This document shows, piece by piece, positions 1 through 6,945 of a DNA stretch of 10,000 nt; within the stretch, counting starts at the first letter, position 1, and each line of letters opens with the position of its first letter. The notes beneath the pieces were generated by a model. It searched no databases and was not told the origin of the DNA. It saw nothing but the letters and a program-made list of their open reading frames with translations. The stretch lies in assembly GCA_020216655.1 (NCBI GenBank), contig JAIWNU010000036.1, positions 1 through 10,000 on the forward strand, given 5' to 3'. The position numbers were made by a program, and so were the translations under genes. The stretch is from Treponema sp. GTDB lineage: Bacteria; Spirochaetota; Spirochaetia; Treponematales; Breznakiellaceae.

Positions 1-231
1 CAGGGATGCGATAACAATTTTAATATTATTCGCCAATGCGGTATGAAAAATTTGATGCTGGAATATTTGAATAAAATTTCCAATTCCGCGGAAAACCCGC
101 AGCGGACCGATTCCGTTCCATTCAAACAAAGAATAATACGCTGCCTGTACTACGGGCAAAACTACAAACAATGAAAACAATAAAAAAGCAGGCGCTATCA
201 ATACAAGTGCGTTGATACCAGTTCGTTTCAT
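1..231 (-). CDS. Sugar ABC transporter permease, MalF/UgpA type (N-terminal part only)
   Basis: Only the first 77 codons are in the window; the gene runs off the left edge. Translation of the minus strand from ATG 231 gives MKRTGINALVLIAPAF, then a long hydrophobic segment (about residues 7-33) and the AYYSLFEWNG stretch. This is the usual opening of the first membrane-spanning permease of family-1 carbohydrate ABC importers. A second hydrophobic segment begins at the edge (NNIKIVIASL). There is no in-frame upstream start. A weak ribosome site (GGATG and GAAGGG) lies just before the ATG. The gene is 92 nt downstream of the binding-protein gene in the same direction, so it should be its membrane partner; a second permease would be expected further left. 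The role in xylo-oligosaccharide uptake is inferred from the adjacent GH52 gene. Confidence 0.85.
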   Translation of the reverse strand, partial: MKRTGINALVLIAPAFLLFSLFVVLPVVQAAYYSLFEWNGIGPLRVFRGIGNFIQIFQHQIFHTALANNIKIVIASL

Positions 232-253
232 CCCTTCACATCCATTATTAAGC

Positions 254-282
254 AAGCTGGCCAGGCGATACCCGGCCAGCTT
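254..282 (-). promoter_or_regulatory. Intergenic stem-loop between binding-protein and permease genes
   Basis: AAGCTGGCC (254-262) and GGCCAGCTT (274-282) form a perfect 9-bp stem with an 11-nt loop, 41 nt after the binding-protein stop codon and 22 nt before the permease start. No T-run follows on the minus strand, so it does not look like a full intrinsic terminator. Stem-loops at this place in sugar-transport operons commonly protect the upstream binding-protein mRNA or partly reduce readthrough, giving excess binding protein over permease. The structure is seen directly; the function is inferred. A second small palindrome, GGCTATAGCC (299-308), lies between the stop codon and this hairpin. 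Confidence 0.6.
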
Positions 283-323
283 ACAATCGTACTTACAAGG
301 CTATAGCCCACAGGGCAAGCATG

Positions 324-1643
324 TTATTTTTTTGTCCGTTCCTTTTGCCATGCATCATCGATCGCCGCTGCGCATTGAGCAGGATTCAGTTTGCCAGCCA
401 GGAGGCCTACAACCGCATCTTTTACCGCTTCGCCGACTGCGGGAGGCAGATACTGGTCATAGTACAACTGATAATAGCCCGCATTTGCGACAGCCTGAGC
501 AATAGCCATATGATTGGGCCGCTCTTTAAGCGCAACTTCTGCTCCCTTTACAACAGGAATGGTGCCTTCAATTTTTACGAGAGCTTCATTGTATTGGCGC
601 TGCAGGAAAAACTTGAGGAAATCAAGGGTTTCTTTGGGGGCATTTTTACCGACCACATAGCCGCCGCCGCCACCCATGGCATCCGTGAGTTTACCCTGAC
701 CGCCTGCTACTGCCGGGAAGGGAGCCCATGCGAGGGCGTCTCCAATACCCTTTCCGTTGGCGGAGTTTGCAACCTGAACGTCCTGGGCCCACTGTCCCAT
801 GAGTTCCATAGCAGCCTGGCCGTTACCCATGACCGCTGCCTGGTTATCATAGGTTGCTCCAAGATAGCCGGTCTGGAAGGGTTCCAGGTTCTTGAGTTGC
901 AAGAGCAATTCTCCAGCCTTTACAAAGGGAGCATCCTTAAAGGAACCTTTGCCGCTATAAGCCTTATCAAAGGCTTCTTTACCGCCGAGTCTCATGGCAA
1001 GGTAAACCCACCAGAAATGGGCGGGCCAGCGGTCTCCAGCGCCGAGGGCTATCGGTACATAGCCTGCAGCTTTGAGTTTGGGAACAGCAGCCAAAAGCTC
1101 ATCCCAAGTTTTCGGAACAGAAACACCTGCTTTAGCAAGGGCATCTTTGTTGTACCACAATCCTACAGCGCCCATGTCGTAGGGTGCGCCGTAAAATTTG
1201 CCATCGTAGCCATAGACTTCCAAGGCGCCCTTACCGATAGAGGAGGCTAATTCGGACTGTACAAAGCTGGTAATATCCTTGAGCGCACCGGCCTTAGCAT
1301 ATTCAACCATGACCCCGCCGCCCCATGAATGGAAAAGGTCCGGAGGTGTTCCGGCCTGTACAGCTACCTGGACCTTTTGTTTAAAGGCTTCGTTTTCGAG
1401 CATGACCAGGTCAATTTTTACATTGGGATTTGCTTTTTCAAAATCAGCTATTATCTGTTTCCGGATATTTTCCCGGGGATCATCTGCCCCGCCTCCGCCG
1501 GACAAAGCCCACCAGGTAATTTTTACCTGCTGAGCCCCGCCAGCCTGCCCTGATTGGGCCTGCTGCCCTGAGGCAAACAGCATGCTTGTCGCTGCCAACA
1601 TGGATACCAGCAGCAACCCGGACATGAACATCTTTTTCATCAT
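324..1643 (-). CDS. Extracellular sugar-binding protein of an ABC importer (family 1)
   Basis: The product has 439 residues, normal for family-1 solute-binding proteins. The N-terminus has a positively charged start (MMKKMF), a hydrophobic core (residues 8-23) and LFASGQQ as a likely signal-peptidase I site. There is no lipobox cysteine, so it is predicted to be soluble in the periplasm rather than a lipoprotein. A Gly/Gln-rich linker (about 26-38) leads into the mature fold starting KITWWALSGG. Family traits include AVQAGTPPDLFHSWGGG (94-110), WYNKDALAKAGVSVPKTWDE (163-182) and the glycine run plus VGKNAPKE near 324-338. The start is set by a strong GGAGGG site 5 nt before the first of two adjacent ATGs. 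It lies between a GH52 beta-xylosidase gene and a permease gene, so xylobiose or longer xylo-oligosaccharides are the likely ligand. That specificity is inferred from context only. Confidence 0.9.
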   Translation of the reverse strand: MMKKMFMSGLLLVSMLAATSMLFASGQQAQSGQAGGAQQVKITWWALSGGGGADDPRENIRKQIIADFEKANPNVKIDLVMLENEAFKQKVQVAVQAGTPPDLFHSWGGGVMVEYAKAGALKDITSFVQSELASSIGKGALEVYGYDGKFYGAPYDMGAVGLWYNKDALAKAGVSVPKTWDELLAAVPKLKAAGYVPIALGAGDRWPAHFWWVYLAMRLGGKEAFDKAYSGKGSFKDAPFVKAGELLLQLKNLEPFQTGYLGATYDNQAAVMGNGQAAMELMGQWAQDVQVANSANGKGIGDALAWAPFPAVAGGQGKLTDAMGGGGGYVVGKNAPKETLDFLKFFLQRQYNEALVKIEGTIPVVKGAEVALKERPNHMAIAQAVANAGYYQLYYDQYLPPAVGEAVKDAVVGLLAGKLNPAQCAAAIDDAWQKERTKK

Positions 1644-1665
1644 CGTGCCCTCCTATAATTTGGAT

Positions 1666-1700
1666 GGCTTCTATGATGAAGCCCTTTCCACTATAAGGGC
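1666..1700 (-). promoter_or_regulatory. Two overlapping inverted repeats in the binding-protein leader
   Basis: GGCTTC (1666-1671) pairs with GAAGCC (1678-1683) around a 6-nt loop, and GCCCTT (1681-1686) pairs with AAGGGC (1695-1700) around an 8-nt loop. The two dyads share bases 1681-1683, so they cannot form together as RNA hairpins. They lie 23-57 nt upstream of the binding-protein ATG. They could be an operator, alternative mRNA folds or chance. I could not place a convincing sigma-70 promoter in this 123-nt gap, although TATAGT-like sequence occurs between the second pair of arms. Confidence 0.25.
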
Positions 1701-1718
1701 ATAGGGCTAATGCCGATT

Positions 1719-1741
1719 TTTTACCTAGGACATTTTACCTA
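1719..1741 (-). repeat. Pair of direct repeats TTTTACCTA upstream of the binding-protein gene
   Basis: TTTTACCTA occurs at 1719-1727 and again at 1733-1741 (TAGGTAAAA on the minus strand), with starts 14 nt apart, in the gap between the GH52 stop and the binding-protein start. The second copy forms the heptamer TACCTAT, which fits the loose TACYNMT pattern known for NarL. The locus encodes a NarL-class regulator, so these are candidate binding sites. The pattern is very degenerate and this is only a suggestion. Confidence 0.25.
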
Positions 1742-1766
1742 TAGATAGTACCTTGAGCCAATTTCC

Positions 1767-3833
1767 TTATAAAGTCCATAAAATTGCGGTTACCAGCCGC
1801 GGGTACAGACGGGAGCCCATATCATGTCCATCCGACGAATGCACCTGATCGGTAGCAGCCCATTGAGCGCTTCCCGATCGGAGCCAGTGTGCATGTATTC
1901 CATCACGATAGATCCGCTCGTCTGTAAAGCCAAGTATTTTTTCGGAGACAAACTGATTGAGGAATATTTTTGAAAGCCATGTGTTGTGGCTGGTCGAAGA
2001 AAGTTTCCATCCACCGGACACCGCATCAAGACAGGATCCCGGCGCAAGTACCGTATCAAGATGTTTTTTTAATGTTTTAATAAAGGATCCATAGGGTCCA
2101 TTCTCAGCCACAAGCTGGGGCCAACCACAGGCATAGGGATAAGCGAGACCTTCAACCGCAGGAATGATCTTTGAACGATTATTTGATTCAAAAACCGCAG
2201 GAATATATCCCTCGTCTAACATCCGAGCCTGGATAGAATTCGCCGCCCTTTGTGCGGATTCGCGGGCTTCCTGTATATGAGATACATATTGCGGGGCATA
2301 GTGTTCAAAAAGGGAGGCCAAACAAACATAGGCAGCCCAGGTTTTAACGCCGAGATACAAATTATTCCGAGCCTGCCCCAAGCTGACATCGAGGGAATCA
2401 TAGGTGGTAATTTCAGCTCCGCCTGCACAGCGGTCCGAATCTATATCCATAATACCATCCTGATTGGCGTCCCGTGCCCTCATGGAAGCAAGGCAGGCTT
2501 CCAGATATTGCACATTATCGGTAAACCACTGGATATCCTTTTTTCGGCTCACATACAGTGAGGCTGTTAAAACCCAGTTGAGGGTTTCCTCAAAACTCAT
2601 ATAACTAAAGCATTCGGATAGCCGCGGCAGTTCGTAGGTAGACATACCAGGGGGTGTAAAACAGTCGGCCACACCCTGATCATGAGAAAAGGCAATTCCG
2701 TAGGCATCGGTGTAGGAGGACCGTAGTGCAAAGAAATCCAACTCATTTTTAACGGTCCACGGAGTATACTCCAATTCAAAAAATGCCTGGTCTACGGTTA
2801 GATCCAGGGTATTCATCATTTGATACTCCCCTTCGTTAACCACAAAGACCGGATCGCCCTTTTCTGAAATGAGGAGTTCCGTATTGGCGCAATAACTGTG
2901 GATTCCATGGAATAATAAAAACTTGCGGTCATCAGACAGTTTTTTCTGTTCAAGACTTGTATCTAGCTGTGCGGACTTCTGCATCATTCTGGAAGTATCC
3001 CGCAATGCACATTCCAGCACCTCCTCCAGATCATGGAAGAGACTTGTATAATAACTCTGAGTACGAAGACCTGAGGTAATCACCCCATCTCGATATACAC
3101 CGAGGGCAATGTGGTAAACCTTTTTTTCTCCCCCCGGGATCTTGAACCGCAGGGCTCCCTCAGATGCGAGCCGTCTGAGAGGCCGGTTCCCGTTAAAAAC
3201 CGCGTCAACTACACGCCAGTCCATTACCTCATCGATAGTTTCTTCGGGGAAGATCGCAAAGCCCCATTCGGTGCCATGGGCAAAGCCCAGCATGGTTCCG
3301 TTGGTACTATCAGAGAGGGGTCTCCTGACTCCCTGCATGCCAAAGATTCCCGTAAGGGGCTCGGAATGAGCTGTGTTGTCAAAGGTAAGGCTTAAATAAA
3401 TAGCCGGCCGAATATGGGACCTGAGTACATTTGGATCGGACAAAGCTGGATCGGGAACTTTTCCGAAAAATGAATGTACTTTGAACGAAACAAGGCCTGC
3501 TTTCCATTCCTCTCCGCTTAAAGATATGTAACGTTCGATTTCCTGGCTCTGAAAATAGGAATATGCAGGAGGGGCCAGTACCGGTTTTGCCGGAGCATCG
3601 GGATCGATATACGCCGTCGCATCCAGACCAACCCTGGTATCGGGACAAAAGGGAAAAAGACGGGGACTTTCGTTCCCAAGCTGATACCCGATAAAAAGGC
3701 TCCGTGATGGGGGCTGTACATTTCCAACTACAACACCAGCGCCTTTTCCAATCCTTCCTAAAACCAATGACGCATACGCACCCCAAATACCATGCAACGA
3801 ATAGTAATCAATTTCCGAAACACGAAGACCCAT
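1767..3833 (-). CDS. xynB: Beta-xylosidase, glycoside hydrolase family 52
   Basis: A retaining exo-glycosidase removing xylose from the non-reducing end of xylobiose and xylo-oligosaccharides. The product is 688 residues; the Geobacillus stearothermophilus GH52 enzyme XynB2 is about 705. As I recall XynB2, long blocks match: VNEGEYQMMNTLDLTVDQ (332-349), GGAEITTYDSLDVSLGQARN (471-490), SKIIPAVEGL (554-563) and GWKLSSTSHNTWLSKI (608-623). By that alignment the nucleophile (XynB2 E335) is E334 here and the acid/base (D495) is D479; both are present. There is no signal peptide, so it works in the cytoplasm on imported oligosaccharides. The start is ATG 3833, because GGAGG lies 6 nt upstream; a longer frame opening at TTG 3845 would begin inside that ribosome site. 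It lies 82 nt after the response regulator and 123 nt before the binding protein. The N- and C-termini are complete and I see no frameshift. Confidence 0.93.
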   Translation of the reverse strand: MGLRVSEIDYYSLHGIWGAYASLVLGRIGKGAGVVVGNVQPPSRSLFIGYQLGNESPRLFPFCPDTRVGLDATAYIDPDAPAKPVLAPPAYSYFQSQEIERYISLSGEEWKAGLVSFKVHSFFGKVPDPALSDPNVLRSHIRPAIYLSLTFDNTAHSEPLTGIFGMQGVRRPLSDSTNGTMLGFAHGTEWGFAIFPEETIDEVMDWRVVDAVFNGNRPLRRLASEGALRFKIPGGEKKVYHIALGVYRDGVITSGLRTQSYYTSLFHDLEEVLECALRDTSRMMQKSAQLDTSLEQKKLSDDRKFLLFHGIHSYCANTELLISEKGDPVFVVNEGEYQMMNTLDLTVDQAFFELEYTPWTVKNELDFFALRSSYTDAYGIAFSHDQGVADCFTPPGMSTYELPRLSECFSYMSFEETLNWVLTASLYVSRKKDIQWFTDNVQYLEACLASMRARDANQDGIMDIDSDRCAGGAEITTYDSLDVSLGQARNNLYLGVKTWAAYVCLASLFEHYAPQYVSHIQEARESAQRAANSIQARMLDEGYIPAVFESNNRSKIIPAVEGLAYPYACGWPQLVAENGPYGSFIKTLKKHLDTVLAPGSCLDAVSGGWKLSSTSHNTWLSKIFLNQFVSEKILGFTDERIYRDGIHAHWLRSGSAQWAATDQVHSSDGHDMGSRLYPRLVTAILWTL

Positions 3834-3875
3834 TTTATCCTCCAACAGCAGAATACGCTTTAAGACTATTGATTA

Positions 3876-3906
3876 CTATCGGAAATGAGGCTGATTTGGC
3901 TATCGG
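3876..3906 (-). repeat. Direct repeat CCGATAG (x2) upstream of the beta-xylosidase
   Basis: CTATCGG occurs at 3876-3882 and 3900-3906 on the plus strand (CCGATAG on the minus strand), with starts 24 nt apart, in the 82-nt gap between the response-regulator stop and the GH52 start. The distal copy extends to TACCGAT (3902-3908 on the minus strand), which fits the TACYNMT pattern for NarL-type regulators. A spacing near two helical turns suits two regulator molecules on one DNA face. These are candidate operators only; no clear promoter hexamers were found with them. Confidence 0.25.
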
Positions 3907-3915
3907 TAGTTTGAC

Positions 3916-4569
3916 CTATACTTTTTCCTGATCCGCAATCCATTCAACCGCGTAGCGGCGCAAATCGGCTGCGGTTGCAATATTAAGTTTTTCTTTTATG
4001 TGATCCCGGTATGCATTGACTGTTTTAACCGACAGATTCATCAATTCCGCAATTTCAGCGGCCCCAAAGCCCCGTCCTATAAAACGAAAAACTTCTAATT
4101 CCCGGTCGGACAATCGTTTGATGGGATCTCCTGAATGTTTGCCGCCCACAATACCAGAGAGCATCCGTTCGCGAAGGTTATCGCTGACCGCAACCTTGCC
4201 TTCCAGAACGGTGCGGACCGCATTTAGAAGCACCGCGGGCTCTTCGTGTTTCATCACATAGCCGGAGGCTCCGGCAGAAATTGCCCGCTCCCCGTAAAGG
4301 TTTTCTTCATGCATGCTCACCACAAGGACCGCCACCGAAGGGTATTCACTCCGTATTGTCTTAACCAGCTCAAGACCGTTTTTTTCCTGGAGTGATATAT
4401 CCACAATGGCGAGATTTGGATTTGTCTTTTTGAGGAGTTCCATTGCCTCAGGGATAGAACCGGCCTCTCCAACCGGTTCAAGATGCAATTCCTGTACAAT
4501 AAGATCCACTACACCGTGCCGGTAGAGGGGATGATCATCGATGACAACAAAGGACTTTCGTAGGGACAT
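3916..4569 (-). CDS. Two-component response regulator, NarL/LuxR (FixJ) class
   Basis: The 217-residue product has the standard two-domain layout. The receiver domain (about 5-125) contains the acidic pair D11/D12, phosphoacceptor D57 in NLAIVDISLQ, a Ser switch residue at S85 and conserved K107 in SGYVMKHEE. A linker leads to a LuxR-type helix-turn-helix (about 151-213) with LSDRELEVFRFIGRG and the recognition-helix region LSVKTVNAYRDHIKEKL. All key residues are intact, so it should be a phosphorylation-controlled DNA-binding protein. Only 5 nt separate the kinase stop from this ATG, and the AGG of its ribosome site lies in the last kinase codons, so the two are probably translationally coupled. 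Its targets are not shown by sequence; the downstream GH52 and transporter genes are the natural candidates. I cannot exclude targets elsewhere. Confidence 0.93.
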   Translation of the reverse strand: MSLRKSFVVIDDHPLYRHGVVDLIVQELHLEPVGEAGSIPEAMELLKKTNPNLAIVDISLQEKNGLELVKTIRSEYPSVAVLVVSMHEENLYGERAISAGASGYVMKHEEPAVLLNAVRTVLEGKVAVSDNLRERMLSGIVGGKHSGDPIKRLSDRELEVFRFIGRGFGAAEIAELMNLSVKTVNAYRDHIKEKLNIATAADLRRYAVEWIADQEKV

Positions 4570-4574
4570 AGAAT

Positions 4575-6830
4575 TTACCTCGCTACCCGGCAGGATATAC
4601 AGCAGCCCGGCTCCTGGGAGCTTATTTTAAGCTCTCCCCCAATAACACTGGATCGATATTTGAGGATCCGCAAACCAAGACCATTAGCCTGAACCAGCAG
4701 GGGATTAAAACCGACTCCATTATCGGTTACCGAAACCTCTACCGCCTCCCGATCAATCTGCAACGAAACCTGAATGAGAGATGCCTTCGCATGGGAAACC
4801 GCATTGTTTAAGGCTTCCTGGACTATACGATACAACTGCAGGGCCTTTTCTGAGTTTTTTACCCTGAATCCGGGATCAACTTCAAGGGTGATAGTGCTGC
4901 TGCTCCGCTCCTGTGCTGCCCGGACCAGTTCACCCACTGCGGCAACCAGGCCCTTTGCTTCCAGTTCCGCAGGATACAGGCCTCGGGCAATACCTTTAGC
5001 TTGAGAAGCGGTCCTGCTCGCCGCCGAAGCGATTGCTGCCGCAGATTTGGCCGCCGCTTCTGCACCCGGTCCGTCCAGCCGGCGGAGGCTTCCTTCCAGA
5101 ATGGCTGCCATGAGCCCGATCCCTGCGATATTTTGGCACAGATCGTCATGTATATCGCGGCCAATACTCGCCATAATATCGTTGGAAATGTCGAGCAATT
5201 CCCGTTCCAGGGCCCGGCGCCGCTCAATTTCCTCTCGCAGCTGTTCATTGGCGGTTGAAAGCTCCAAGGTCCTTAGCCGCACCTGATGCTCCAGATAGAG
5301 CTCCCGATCCCGTTCGGCGCTCATCAACAGGGCTCCCTTTATTGCACCGGAAACCTGATCACGGAGAGCCTCGAACACCTGCCGATCTTCGCTGTCTGCG
5401 GTACAAACTAAATATCCGAGCCGTTCCTCACCGAAACGGAGGGGTTCTACCACATAGGACTTCCACTGTTCCGGGAGGCCCCCGGGCAGTAGTTCGACAG
5501 TACGGAAGCGTACCCCATAGGGGGCGAGAATCCGCGTCTTCGTACCCTCCGAAGCAAGCAAAAGCCGGGCCCACTCCGGGGTCAGCCCCTTGGATTCAAA
5601 CAGGGCAAGATAACAGGCCGAAATTCCCAAAGTCCGTGTGCCCCGTGCAACTGCCGACAGGATATCGGTTAAAGCAAAGGACGCGACCAGGGACGCCTCA
5701 ATTTCCCGCAGCACCGCAGCCCGCCGTTCAACCGAGCGGCGCAGCGAAGCCTGGTATCGGGCTATTCCTTCTGCTATAATAACTTGAGCCTTTTCCTTAT
5801 AAAGCGAATCTATATAACGGAATTGGATAGTCGCGGGATTTCTGCCCTTCATCAGGGCCTCATTTACTTCCTGAGCCAGCTGAGCCAGGGTCTTGGTTCC
5901 GCTCTTTTTTTCCTGTTCCTCAGATCCAGTTTCATGAAAATCTACCAGATCTTCGCCTTGCATAGAGGAACACCCGCAGGATTCACGGACAATAAAAGAT
6001 ACCTGGGCCGTACTGGCAACTAACTGCCCCTTTGGCAAAAGGCCAAGATTGATGGCTAGGGATCTAATCGCTTGCCGCCCCAGCTCATAGGTACCCTGGC
6101 GTATTGTAGTCAGGGGCGGAATACTAAAACGGCTATCCTCCGTATCGTCAAAACCGGTAACAGAAACATCCTCAGGGACCCGCACCCCCAGCTCAGCCAA
6201 GGCTCTTAAGGCGCCCATAGCCATGGAATCGTTTGCCGCTACGATGGCATCATACGGAAGCCCTTGAGCAAACAAACGGGCCGTAGTATCCCAGGCTTCG
6301 CCTTCCTGGAAATTGCAGTATTCTATACGCAGTTCAGCCTCTTCCCCTAAAAGAGCTTTAATACGGCCAGAAAATTCCCGTTCTCGCGCAATAGATTCAT
6401 TATGATTCACTGGGCCTGCGAGGAATAAAAACCTTCTGCGGCGGTGCACAGTGACCAAGTGATCAGCCATGGCAACCATGCCACCGGCATTATCGATGCA
6501 GACACTGGGAATACCCGGTATGGCGACCCCAACCGATACAAGGGGCACCTTTTTAAGACTTTTTATAAAGGAAAACAGGTCATCCTGGGTTAAATACGTG
6601 CCGATGACATTGGTCATTACCACAAGGGCTGAAAGCCGGCTTCTTCCTGCAAGGTTAAAGGCGATGTTGTCCAAAGCCTCGTAACCGACAGGACTGCCAA
6701 GGCGCTGGCCTCCAAAAAAGATTAAAGAGATGCCGAGCTTTTCCGCTTCCTCCACAGCCCCGCTCCATACTGCATGCTGATAGGGATCATCCAGCCGGGC
6801 GGCGAGAAAACCAATTGTTTTTTTATGCAT
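4575..6830 (-). CDS. Cytoplasmic hybrid sensor: LacI-like sugar-binding domain fused to a NarX-class histidine kinase
   Basis: The product has 751 residues and no signal peptide or membrane segment. Residues 1-283 resemble the ligand domain of LacI/GalR regulators: it opens TIGFLAARLDDPYQ and contains DAIVAANDSMAMGALRAL (194-211), VPEDVSVTGFDD (218-229) and PPLTTIRQ (238-245). The usual N-terminal helix-turn-helix is absent. The domain ends in RESCGCSS (282-289). A helical linker and a GAF-like region (about 370-500) follow, then a predicted coiled coil (about 505-550). The kinase core is HisKA_3 type: H561 in GRDIHDDLCQ is the phosphoacceptor and D562/Q566 give the DxxxQ phosphatase motif. 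N-box N675/N676, G1 box DNGVGF (703-708) and G2 box GLGL (717-720) complete the ATP site. Expected role: sense a cytoplasmic sugar and set phosphorylation of the adjacent regulator. Xylose or xylobiose as ligand is inferred from the neighbourhood. The ribosome site is weak (AAGGTGG, 12 nt upstream). Confidence 0.9.
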   Translation of the reverse strand: MHKKTIGFLAARLDDPYQHAVWSGAVEEAEKLGISLIFFGGQRLGSPVGYEALDNIAFNLAGRSRLSALVVMTNVIGTYLTQDDLFSFIKSLKKVPLVSVGVAIPGIPSVCIDNAGGMVAMADHLVTVHRRRRFLFLAGPVNHNESIAREREFSGRIKALLGEEAELRIEYCNFQEGEAWDTTARLFAQGLPYDAIVAANDSMAMGALRALAELGVRVPEDVSVTGFDDTEDSRFSIPPLTTIRQGTYELGRQAIRSLAINLGLLPKGQLVASTAQVSFIVRESCGCSSMQGEDLVDFHETGSEEQEKKSGTKTLAQLAQEVNEALMKGRNPATIQFRYIDSLYKEKAQVIIAEGIARYQASLRRSVERRAAVLREIEASLVASFALTDILSAVARGTRTLGISACYLALFESKGLTPEWARLLLASEGTKTRILAPYGVRFRTVELLPGGLPEQWKSYVVEPLRFGEERLGYLVCTADSEDRQVFEALRDQVSGAIKGALLMSAERDRELYLEHQVRLRTLELSTANEQLREEIERRRALERELLDISNDIMASIGRDIHDDLCQNIAGIGLMAAILEGSLRRLDGPGAEAAAKSAAAIASAASRTASQAKGIARGLYPAELEAKGLVAAVGELVRAAQERSSSTITLEVDPGFRVKNSEKALQLYRIVQEALNNAVSHAKASLIQVSLQIDREAVEVSVTDNGVGFNPLLVQANGLGLRILKYRSSVIGGELKISSQEPGCCISCRVAR

Positions 6831-6868
6831 AGCTCTTGAGGCCCACCTTAACCGATTTCGATATATCT

Positions 6869-6897
6869 ATCCTATAACGGTTCTAAAATAGCTTCAA
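6869..6897 (-). promoter_or_regulatory. Candidate sigma-70 promoter for the kinase-regulator operon
   Basis: On the minus strand TTGAAG (6892-6897) and TAGGAT (6869-6874) are separated by 17 nt. The -35 matches TTGACA at four positions, and the -10 matches TATAAT at four. Initiation near 6862 would leave a leader of about 30 nt before ATG 6830. The -35 touches the left arm of the inverted repeat at 6897-6925. Confidence 0.4.
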
Positions 6898-6925
6898 GGA
6901 GCGAGCAATTTGTTTTAGCGCTCCT
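6897..6925. promoter_or_regulatory. Inverted repeat in the divergent promoter region (candidate operator)
   Basis: AGGAGCG (6897-6903) and CGCTCCT (6919-6925) are perfect 7-bp inverted arms separated by 15 bp, placing arm centres 22 bp apart, about two DNA turns. The plus-strand -35 (6910-6915) lies between the arms, and the minus-strand -35 borders the left arm. A dimeric repressor bound here could control both the kinase operon and the SDR gene. The symmetry is seen directly; the operator role is inferred. Confidence 0.35.
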
Positions 6926-6938
6926 CATACTTTATACT
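6910..6938 (+). promoter_or_regulatory. Sigma-70-type promoter giving a probable leaderless SDR mRNA
   Basis: TTGTTT (6910-6915) and TATACT (6933-6938) are spaced by exactly 17 nt. Only 7 nt lie between the -10 hexamer and the SDR ATG at 6946, so initiation should fall at or within a base or two of the start codon. No Shine-Dalgarno sequence precedes this ATG, which fits a leaderless transcript. Confidence 0.6.
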
Positions 6939-6945
6939 TTTCTGT

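Noticed and set aside
324..1250. A 309-codon plus-strand open frame opposite the binding-protein gene
   Set aside because: It is antisense to a clear signal-peptide-bearing binding protein, has no ribosome site and resembles no family I know.
5255..5779. A 174-codon plus-strand open frame opposite the histidine kinase
   Set aside because: The product is low-complexity, rich in Pro/Arg, and mirrors the GC-rich kinase codons; the kinase motifs on the other strand are unambiguous.
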